This document shows positions 22,775 through 34,700 of a stretch of DNA of 64,000 nt, in pieces. The notes beneath the pieces were generated by a model, which worked only from the letters and a program-made list of their open reading frames with translations, was not told where the DNA came from and did not search any database. Source of the DNA: Notospermus geniculatus (lineage: Eukaryota; Nemertea; Pilidiophora; Heteronemertea; Lineidae); NCBI GenBank assembly GCA_002633025.1, contig NMRB01000674.1, positions 97,683 through 161,682 of the forward strand, written 5' to 3'. Each line of letters opens with the position of its first letter. Positions within the stretch are counted from its first letter, which is position 1. The position numbers and the translations under genes are program-made.

Positions 22775-25700
22775 CTGCAAAGAAAAACAAGGAGATGAAG
22801 GCAAACCCTGGTTGGAAACTGGGACTTTGAGCAGTGACACCTTCCATATACTAAACAGTTCACAATCCCACAGTTGCATCTTACCTCTTGGTTTCAAACT
22901 CAATGAATTCTTATCATCAAATTCTTCTAACAGTTGGTAACGGTGTCGTTTTCGCGGTCGCATTCTTCGATATCTTCGAATCGCAAAAACTGCACCCCAG
23001 AACATTCCTCCCAGGGCGATGACTATGAGGAAGGCAATGATAATGACGTACAAAATACTCCAATCTGAAAAGAACAAAATAAAGAAGTCAAGGGCTGTCA
23101 GAGTGGTGCAGTGGAAACGTTGGCACCTGTCACCTCTGATGATCCAGGTTCGATCACCAGTCAGACCTACCGGTACTCTTCACGTGATAGGACGGACGAC
23201 TCCTTTCACAGCGCAGATTTATCTCCAGGGACTCCGATCTAATGCCATATTTGGCACTGAGCTCTCAATTCAATTGGTCGTATTTTAAAACTTTCCTTAA
23301 CGTTAAGGTCGACCTTAAGTCTATTGTAAAACCATCGAGAACAATAGAATTAAGGTGGACCTTAATGTTAAGGAACGTTCTACGGTAAAATACAGCCCAA
23401 AGGGTCGTATTTTAGAACATTCCTTGACGTTAAGGTCGACCTTAAGTCTATTGTAAAACCATCGAGAACAATAGATTTAAGGTGGACCTTAATGTCAAGG
23501 AACGTTCTAAAATATGGCCCAATATGTTTTTCAAAAGAGGTCGAACTCAGCCTTCCCTACTCACCACAATTATATTCTTTATATGAAAAATGTGCCTTGA
23601 AAAAGTTCTCCATCCAAAATGGATCGCAGAGACACCTCCTGGAGGCTGTATCACAAGTACCGTGGCCAGAACAATTATTCTGGCACACTGAAAAAGAATG
23701 GAAAATGTTGTATTGTATTTTATTTTTCCATCAGGGCCGAAGCCATGGCATTACTGGCCCTGATAAATCCAGAAGAGGCCATCATGTTCCTGACTTGGAT
23801 GGGGTCTTTTACTTGCCCTTGCAAAGGCACAAGGTACAATGGACCACGGCTAACTGTCCCATGCAACGGATGTGAAGAACCAGGGACCAACAGTACATAC
23901 CAACAGTATCTATAAAAGATACGGAATAGTCCAGCATATCTGCTTGACTTAGAAATTTTCTCTTCAATGTAGAGACCACCTCTGGGCCTGACCAGGTCTC
24001 CTTGCTCCCTCTCCCTACCACGTTGACATAGAAATATGTCACCAGCCTAGAAAAAGAACAGAAATGCAACGTTACTCAAGATCTGTAATTACTTTCCATT
24101 ACCTATGCACCTGGGTGGAAAGAGGCAAGTAAGGCAGAGACTTGTCCAAAAGTCTCATGTCACAGTGGGATTCGAACTCGGAACCCTCTGACCACAAGTC
24201 GGAGACCCGAACCACTACACCACTCTCGCTCAGAGATGAGTGGGACCATCGGCAGTTGAAGTACAGTGGAACCTCTCTATTAAGGACGCCTTTGGGACTG
24301 GTAGTTGCTGTCCTTTATTGAGAGGTGTCCTGATTGCAGAGGTTAAAATGAATAGAAATGATCAATTTGGGGCTGAACTTTAGTGTCCTTAATAGAGAGG
24401 TGGCCTCCTGGCAGAGGTGTCCGTTAAGGGAGGTTCCACTGTAATTGCTCTTTTGCAATCCTACCTATGTAATCGAATGGAGCTAATATATCAATCAACC
24501 CTACTCCATTACTTCCTTTCATTAGCTGAGGGCAGACTTACTCTCCATCGATCTCCTCCAAGCGTAGTATCTCCACCTGAGTATCCCCATTCTGTGAAGG
24601 TTTGTGCAGTAACAATGACAACTGGCTGGCCCAATTTTTCTGGAAAAACATAGAACTCGATGTAGCAGACTGCACCGTATTGCATTTTTCCATCAGGGGT
24701 GAAGCCATAGCATTATCGACCATGTACGGAAGAAGCCATTTCAAACTGCTCGTGTTCCTCACTTGGATGGGGTCTACTTGCCCTTGCAAAGATACAAGGT
24801 ACAAGGCACCACAGCTTACCGACGGACGTGGAGAGCCAGAGATGATTAATCTCAAGGGCCCGGGCTGGATTTGAACCCGAGACCTGCCACTTGCAAAGCG
24901 GACCTGATAACCACTCAGTTATCAGGGCTCCTCAAAGTAGCAGTACCGGTAATAATGAACAAGGGAATATTAACATGGGGTACTGCCAAAAAATGATTAA
25001 CAGAGCATCAGTATCTGTCTCACTTTATTCGCCTCAGTGAAACTCTTCAGGTCAGCCTTGATATGCATTTCTATCAGATTCTTGATCCGTTTGTCCTGTC
25101 TCACGATGATGGAGGCCGTGTCGATGCTGCTCAATCCGTCGGCATCCGCGACCTTGAGGATGAAGACGTAACGTCCCGCGACGACGTTTGTCACCTGGAG
25201 GATGGGCTGGTGGTCTGAACCATTCACGATATCCTGGAAGGAGGTACATGTAAGAAGAACTACATGTAGTAAGACAAGAATCTGGGGCCAAACTGTAGAG
25301 GGTGTTCAACCAAAACAGGTAAAGCTGCCAGCAAGCATATACAAATTTCATTGAAATCATCTCTGCGAGTCATGCCAGCAAAAATAGATAAAGGCCAAAA
25401 ATGTACCACTCTCAACGTTGAAAAGCATAAAATTGGCAGCTATCTCCCTAAAAACTTGGACGATCTGAGAGTTACTGCACCAAGTCAAAGAATTAGACAC
25501 TGGCTACAAGCAGTATAAAATTCAATCAAATCCATCCACTGGTTTCAGAGATATCAATCTTTAAATAGATGACTATCCCTCAGAATGGCATGGACCATCA
25601 CGTTGAGTTCATTTTTTTAAATATAGGTGGCGCAGGACCCTTTAATTGCTAATTACTCATTAGGGAATGCATGGATTTGCAAACAAAGTTGTGATTAGTA

Positions 25701-28700
25701 TTCCTTGTACCCCTGCCTATATTTTGGTGCCAAAAGTTTTTAGATTTTTGCAACTTTTTTGATCATGCGCCACCTATTATTTAAAAAAATAACTAAAACC
25801 CGTGGGCTGGGCCGGTTTCAGAGTGGTATATTTTTGGTCTTTATCTATTTTTGATGCCAGTAAACTAAAACCTATGTGTGCTATCACATCTCTTTTTGAT
25901 GTCCACAACACTGTTCATAGACAATATTTCCAATCTTGCAGACTTGAATCTGTATAATGTGCTGCCAGCTTTAAAGTTACAATTCGGACAACGGTTTGAT
26001 CCATGATGAAACCTTACCCCGGCAGCCAGACTTGTGTCGTCTCTCGTCCACAGCCAAGCAGTGATGGCCTTGTCGTCCGTGGATTTTGACCCGTCGACAA
26101 AGATGGTCCTCTGTGGAAGATAAACAATCTTGTCTCCCCCAGCGTCTGCTTTTGGGGCGAGGTTGCTATCTAGAAAGGCGAGAAATATACGACTCAGATA
26201 TGAGTGAGTGACTGAGTTGCACATGCTGATGGCCAAATTTCAAGAGGGACCCACAAAAACACCCCACTGATAGAACATTAACATATCAACTTACTCTCCT
26301 TAACGTGAATTTTGACCATATCCTGTGCCTCCACCTTCTCCGCATCAAAAACCGTCAGACGGAACTGATATTCGCCGAGTTTTAGGTTGGTAACCGTAGC
26401 AACAGCTTTATCTGCATCCTGTATGGCGATACCACCAGGTCCGCTGAAAAAATGACGGTAGATTTCCAATGGGCTCTTAAATTGGGTATTCATCAATGAT
26501 AAATTGGTTGGCTGACTGACTGACTGGCTAGCTGGCTGGCTGGCTGACTGACTGAGTAAGTGGCTGTCTGACTGACTGGCTGGCTGGCTGACTGTCTGAC
26601 TGACTGATCGACTGCCTGACTGACTAACAAACTGACTGACTTTACCTTATTTGTGTCCACTGATATCTGACTACCTGCTGGTCGTCTGTACTCTTGCTGC
26701 CATCCAAAATGGCCGTTGTTGCAGGGAGAATGATGTCGCGGTCTTTCCCGGCACTCGCTACTGGAGGCTGGTTTTGCTCTGAAAGAGAACGAGTTCAGTT
26801 CACTGAGTTTCTAACACCAGTTCTTATGATTTCCATGAAGAAAAACATCAGAAATATCACCCTGAGCTTCAACACACTTCACTCACCTGGTTTGACAAAA
26901 ACATGGACGTCAGCAGTCGACGTCATTCCACCCGTATCCGTCACTTTCAATGTAAAAGTGTAGTCACCAACTTCCAATTTATTCAGCTGTAGGTTGGGTG
27001 ACCGGACACCTTTCATATCCGCCGTGAGTTTGTCATCTGACTTTTTGATCCACTCATAACTGACGATACCGTGATCATCGGTGGACTTGTTCCCGTATAA
27101 CGTGACAGAGTTCTGGGGTAAGCTGATGATGATGTTTGACCCAGCGTTCGCCTGCGGTGGATAGTCCACCTCTGGAAAATTCAAAATTTGAAGAGTAGAT
27201 TATGCCAAGAAACATTTGTGAAGATTCTTGATTCAAATCAAGCGAAAGTTTCTAAACCTACCTTTTAGCACTGTGACATTCGCAGTCGTGGCATTTTTAG
27301 CGCCGTCAGAGTCGGTCACTGTTAACCTGAAAGAAAGGAATTCAGATAACTGAACTCAAGTCACACATGTCGTGTCCAAAAGTAGGTAGTTAAAATCTGG
27401 TCAGTTCTGGACACTCGTAGCGAGAGTGATTGCAGAGACAGTGAAGAGTGACTCATCCAACTTTGGCTTCAACTTAATTTCAAGATGACTAGTTTGGTAA
27501 CACCAAAATTCGACAGAGTCTTGGTAATCCCATTGTTTCATACTTACTTGAATCTGTACTTTCCGGGAGCTAGCTTTGGTAACATCAACATTGGTTTGTC
27601 GTTATTTTCTAACTTCTGCTCCTGCAGCGGGCCTAAGACTTCCTCCCAGACGTACTTCACAATCTTATCATCGTCTGTACTTTCCGACCCGTCCAGAACT
27701 GCCGAGTTTGGAAGATGGATTTCTTGGAAAGGCGGCTTGATGACTGCAACTGGCGGCTTATTAATTCTTTTCTCTGGAGAGAAAAAGATAACACTGCATG
27801 ATTAACTCTCGTTCTTTTTGGCCCAAGGTTCAGAGACACACTATCTGTGATGCTGTGGGTACGTCAGTCCTCCTGTAACGAAGTACCTTTAATTTTGCAG
27901 GAATGCTGGTGCAGCTTTAACATGTTTTTTAGGTGTAATTACTAGTATGGGCAGATGTTGTCCTCATGGCCATGCTGGCACAAGGCTACATGCCACATCG
28001 ATATATTATGTAACAAATTATTGGACACATCACCATCTGTCCATGCCAAGGACACTACCAGCTGTGGGAAGTTTCTCCACAGATATATTATTATGTATTA
28101 TTAGGGTAAGGTTACAGTGAAACCCTCATCACCGGACCAGATCGGCCCGTCCAGGATACTGTAGATGCGTTTCACTCCGTCAAAATCCAGCTCATATTGG
28201 CATGACATCATCCACACGTGCATATTCCCAGATCATCACCTAGCATCAAGACAGGTTCAAAACTCCACCTTCAACCATAGACAACCAAGAGATGCTGCCA
28301 GCTAGATTCTGATTCAGTCACCTACCTGGTTGAACCGTTATGTTGACCTTGGCCTTGCCAAATTTTCCTGGAGCAGACACTTGCACCTCAAACACGTACA
28401 CGCCAGCGATCAGCTGAAAATATCATGTAAATAGTAAAAGAGGCTTAAATAGCCCTTGTGTTTTTGTTTAGAATGAACCACCTATATGACCAACACCATT
28501 GGAAGTTAGCCCATACATTGTATATTGTGGGACTAACCACTGGCAGATAGCCTCGTTTCCAAAGTGTGACTGCCTTCTGACTTACATTTGAGAGTTTTAA
28601 CTTATTTGAGTTCTTTCCCTGCATCGAGCCCGTCTCAGCCCCCTCTGGATGAGAACTCAGTAACCAGACGTATTTATACTGTTTCCCTGAAATTGGATCA

Positions 28701-31700
28701 GAAGTTTGCATTATTGAGGTGAAAAACCCGAAGCATTATTCTCTGAACTCTATCTAGTGCTGCTCAATATGAGACTTTTCTGGTGCAAGTTGGCTCTCGA
28801 TTGGCAATTCACAACTGTTGGTTTTCTTTTGACTCCACAAATGATGCCCAGAGTTTTCTATGGTTAAATTGCCCACAGAACGCCAACTTGCAGAAAACTC
28901 ACGAGAATGAATGAATATGAACAACGTTACATTGTCCACAGCACAGGAATACAGTGTTACCTTCTGGAGCCTCTGGTACTACGTAAGCAGACAGCGTCGC
29001 CACTTTCGTCGGAAGCTGTATCGTTTGGTTCTTGCCTGCCGACACAACCAACTGCATCACTGGAAAACATAATCCTCAGTTACAGCAAACATGAAGAAGA
29101 ATCAAGAGAGATGGTTCAATGTTGATGTCAACATTCGGTGTTTTTTTTAAATGCTGTATGCAGGGCTTGGTAAATATCAAGAAGTCAACTTCCAGGACTT
29201 AGCAAATTTTCGACCCCAACCGGGGTCTTCTTCAGGCTGGCACTTTTCCACACTAGATTTCAGAAAAGACTCGTATGCAGGGCTTGATAACACATTACTA
29301 CTTGCTATTTATCTTCAGCAAAAATCATCCCTTCAGTACATTGGCACTTTTCTCTGTGCTACCCACTCAACACGACTCAGCATTTCAAAAGATAACACGA
29401 GGACTGACTCTTGAAATTGAACACCGAATTCAAATTTAGCTTGGCTTTTGGTGGACTTGGTCTTCATCAAAAGAGAAAGTGCCGAACTAGAGGCTTAAAT
29501 GCCTTGTACTCAGCTGACACAGTCATGCTACATCACCCAACTAAATCAATGACATTTCAACTTGCAATAGGAGCAGTCAGCAGCGCTTATCGCCAAAAGA
29601 TGGCAGCAAAGTTCTAGCAAACGAATATTCTCCTGATTGGTGCTCAATCAACCATGAATGGGTTCGTTAGGCATTGAATTGGACCACACTGACACCTATT
29701 GGTCAATGACTGACAGCTCCTACTGGACACCAAATTCAACTTGACTTTATGGTGAACTTGGCCTTCATGATATGATAAAGTGACGAACTAGAGGCTTATT
29801 TGCCTTGTACTGAGCTGAGACATGCTACGACAGCTACATACCTATTAATCAATAACCTCTTGGAAAAGTCCTTACCCTCCACTATCACAAAATGTGCATC
29901 ACTTTCATCTCACCCTACCATCCTCCAACTGCAGGGTTTTGGTCTCACTCCTCTTCACACACTCCCATAAGAGGAGGAGACCGAAGCCCTGTGGTGGGAG
30001 GATGTACCCTACCAATGCAGGCCATGCACTTCAGGCAAGAAGGCACCAACCTCTACCACGCCCGATCTACATAACATACTCAATCGAACACATTCATAAA
30101 ATAGCGGGGCCAAGTTCATTTCAAAGCCATCAACAAGAACATGGATCATCTTATCAGCTTCCAGTACAAGCTCATGCAATGGCAAATTGAACCTGGTCAA
30201 ATAGGCATGGCGTGGCAGAAACTGTCCATGATGTGCTCTATGTGAAAAGAAATACATCGTCAACACGTGTTCGTGTGAAGTAGGAGAAAACCAGTTCAGC
30301 GAAGCCTCCATTAGCAGACCCACTGCAGTTGAGGCTTGTCAGATTTGCAATCCAGCACACATCTAAGCAGAGACACCAAAGCCCCACGCAAGAGATTTTT
30401 AGTTATACTGATTCAAGGGACACAAGGGAAAATTGGACAAATTTACGTGCTTCCCTGAACCTGTATAACTATGTAAAGTGCATTGATACAAGCACGAACA
30501 GTTCAGGACAATTCTTATTCACGAAATGGAACCCAGATTTGGAGTCCAGTACTGGTTTGTTCAGAGAAGTTGAGAGCTCTCAACAGAAATTGCCTATTTT
30601 GTTCTGTTTTTGCTGTGAGTAGAATAAGATTTGTCCAGAACTGAATGAAACTGGGTGGGAAAACCAACCAGCCAACTGGAGGTAATCATGAGGCCAGAAC
30701 CCACCATTGGGTTTTCTGCGCTTGCTGCACAAAAAATTTCCACAGGCCTTGGTAAAGTGTCTTTCCTACTTTTACCCATTGTAAGGGAAGCAAGATCAAA
30801 CACAATGGGTCATATGAATAAAGACCAGTAAATCCTTTTACTTGAATTTTGCAATACAAATGCACTAGGCAATGCTGTACAAATCTGAAGTAAAAGCATT
30901 TGCTAGTCTTTATTCATATGACCCAATGCCAGTGGAAACCTTGCAAAAGGCACAAGAATATGCAGAAGTGAGTTCAGGCCTTCGGGACACCATGCATGTT
31001 CTGTGTACGGGTTTCACGAACTTCAAAGGACTCGTTTTGGACATCAAACTATAGAGGTCAAATTTGCAAGCCAGGAGAGTGCCGAAAATGTCATGTCAGC
31101 AAACAGACCAAGCAAATGATACCGGTACTTAAATTCCAAAATAATCTTAATACTGGTACATTATTTTATTTCTTGTTTCATTAATATTTGTTCATTTTTG
31201 ATACCTCTTTTTTCAGCAGGTTCCATCACAACATGCACATGTACCCGACGATCATGAAAGGCGGTGATGGGCTGGCGAGGGGAGGAACCGGGGTGAAACT
31301 GTCTCAGTTGTCGTGTTACAGTACCTTCTGACATCACTGTGCCCTTTTGTTTATCAGGAACAACGGGACCTGATAAGGGGTGAAAATTTAAATAAAAACA
31401 CCGACAAACCAAGAAAGATAAAGTGAAAACCTGTCATCTCGATAAACCAGGCTGGAAGGCAAGTTCTTAGACTCCAAGCAAGAATCATAAACAAGTTAAC
31501 ATAGTATGAAACTTCAGTTTTATCAAATCCATGGCTATAAAAGACCAAGGGTAAAGGCACCACTCCACATGAGAGTTTTCTTATAGGAGTTGGCTCTCTA
31601 TGGGCAACTCACTCATACGCAAACACCCATAGGCAAACATGGGCAGCCGTAAGTGTAACTGGTCTCTGCGTAAATACCTCTCAGAACAAGTTCCAGAAGT

Positions 31701-34700
31701 GCCCACTTTAATACTTGTCGAGGAACAATGAATTGGAGTTGAGAAAACTGGCCACGCTGGTACTTATTCCGAGAGATGTAACGCCCATGGAGATCAATGG
31801 TGAATTCCCATTGAGAGCCACCTGACATGGGAAACTCTCACGTGGAAAAGAGCTTGAAAACAGCAACACTAGGACGCTGCATTCACCAAAAGCAGACCTG
31901 CATACATCCACACAAAGTTTTGCACACACCAAGCTTATGACCACCAAAGTACAGCAAACAATGAAGAAACCTTCACATAAATTATCAAAGACTTAAACAC
32001 AACTTTCTCTTGAGACATTCCATTGAAGATTTACGTTAGATCGATCATAGGCATAAATACGAGATTACTTTCTCTTATGATGATTTTATTGAAGTTCTAC
32101 ACATTTTTATTCAACATTTTTTTTAAAACTGTGCTGGTCGGAAAATACTCCTTTTAGGCTGAGTGCCGGTCGGCATTTCTGCGTCCTGGACGGGGCCGTC
32201 CGGCGCCGACCAGCATCGGCAGAACCCTGCATCACTTCATAAGAAACAGCGGCGTGCGCCACATTGCCAAACCCGTCTGCCACGACTCTCAAAGGTGACA
32301 AGAGTACAAGACAGCATGTGGACCTCAGTGCCCCAGGTCCTTGGATTTCAGTGTATTATAGGTGCCGGCAGGTCACTCATCCAACGACTGACCGCGATCT
32401 ACGTTACTTAACTTCTAGTTCAGAGGGCAATGCACCAATCGCTACGCCAAGAAGGAAATCCTCCATGGCCGGCAGGTAAGCTGTGCTATGTTGTAGCTGT
32501 AAGGGGTTCAATAGACCATTCTCAAATTGATGTAAATGAGCATGGTGCCAGCAACGTAATGTCGCAGCCTCCAGAAATGATGATACAATCATCACTCAAT
32601 GTACACCTACCACAAGGGATGAATGATTCGACTTCGTGGCATGAGAACTCGTTTTTTCCTTCGACTTTGGAAGACACCAGCCCGACACTTTATCCCTGGT
32701 ATAACCGGTGATACAATTACACCACCCTGAACGTGTTCGTGAATTTTTACGTGCACATTTCTCGTGCGGCTCACATTCATTCCTGAGGCCATAAATGCAG
32801 GAGATATCTTTTTTTCTCGGAGGAAGACCTTCAGCTTCATTCGTCTCTGGCGATGATTCGGTCGATTCTTGAGAACCTTCCAAGTCTTCTTCACTGGCTG
32901 ACGGTGAGGTATGACTTTTGACTAGATTCTTCAGCTCTGAAAAACAAAGGTGGTGTGATTTCATGAGGTTAATTTGATGGAGAGAGGGCGATATTCGTTC
33001 AACAAGACACGTACACAAAATGCCTCCACACAACAATGCATTTGGCAGTAAAATCCGTCTGTTTTTTTAGCCATCATGCCTCCCTACAATAGGCACATCA
33101 AAAAAACACTTTAGTCTGCACAAGTAAATTCGTCTCCGAATTTCGCAAATTTTCGACCCCAATGGGGTCTTCCTCAGGCACTTTCTAATAGAGATCCCAG
33201 AAGTGAAATGGGATCTCTGCTAGAAAGTGCCTGAGGTAGACCCTGGTTGGGGTCGAAAATTTGCAAAATTCTGAAACAAATTTACTTATCTTATTTTGTG
33301 TGTCGTTTTTTGTGCTCTATGTTGAATATCTGGAGTCTGGACAAGCATGTTGAGACTCGACTTTGTCAGTTGCTAGCGCCACCTGTGATGAAGTGACTGC
33401 ACTGATATGAGCCTAATAGTAATAGCTATCCGCCCATAGGGTCCCTTTTACATGATGCTTTTTCCATTTTATTTTCGACAAACCTGACCATGGCAGTCGA
33501 TGGGCTATCCCTCCCTAGTACCAAGTCTGCTGCCTGAAAACCTCATCAAATACACCTGGGACCAACAGTTTTCTCGAGGAAGACGATTCACCCTCGAGAG
33601 GAAATGACATCATCGTTCCTTAGCAACACTGCCGGTCGCAACACGGCACAAGATAAATTCGACGGGTACGAGATCAATTGATCAGACGCCATGGGGCGAC
33701 CTTGATTAAGCCGGAGGACGTTGTGACAGGCAAATGACTTCACTCACATTTTGATTGCTGGTAGCTTGGATGACTTTAACCCTCTCACTCTCAAGGCCAT
33801 GAAATAATAACAGGTTTCTAATAGGTGAAAGACGATAGCTTCCTACCGGACTTGAACCCACAGACCCCCGCATAAGGCATCAATCGCCAGCAGTCAAAGG
33901 CAGCACGGCACGCCTTAACCACTAGGCCAAATCCCCATCTTCACTAGGTCAAACCCCATCTTGGCATTACCGTGTTCACTGCCAAGGCCAGTGTTGTCAA
34001 AAACGATAGTTTGTGTAAAACTTGAAATTGTCAAGGTTTCTTGGAAAAAATACGGCAGCAACAGTGCTAAAGAAATGCACAAAGATAGTTTATATGCAAC
34101 CTGGATGACAAACATCATGCTGCCTTTAAAGTTTTTTAAATAATAATTCACTCAGTTTACAAGTGCATTTTGAATGCTCTACTTAACGTCACGAATATCA
34201 AATTCTCATGAAATTTTCAGGTTCACATATAGAAACGCTTAAAACTGGTAAAAATGCCAATACTGGTAGATATACTGCATGCTATGAGTGAAGAACGTTG
34301 CTAATGCATTATTTACACCAGGCAACTTCATTGCTGTTTTTTTTTCTATTAGGCTCGTGGCTGTTTCAAGAGGTGATATCGACTTGTATCTCGGCGATAA
34401 ACCCGTTGAGTACGTGGACAACCGCCGACTAATCACCTAGGATCAATATAGTGTGGTAGGCTATGTCATAAATTTAGCTCCCGTTAGATTTTCATGTACA
34501 AATTGATTTTTCGGTTGATTCTGAATCCATTTTTTGTAAGGAATTCAAAAATGGACGGTAACAAATTTTCAGACTGCATTTAAGGGGTCAAATCCAAGAT
34601 GGCCGCCAATATGGCTGCCAATACCTATAGGGCTCCATAACTCTGCAACCAATTCAGCTAGGAGGTTGATGTTGGTGTCTAGACATAGGTTTTTTGGGTC

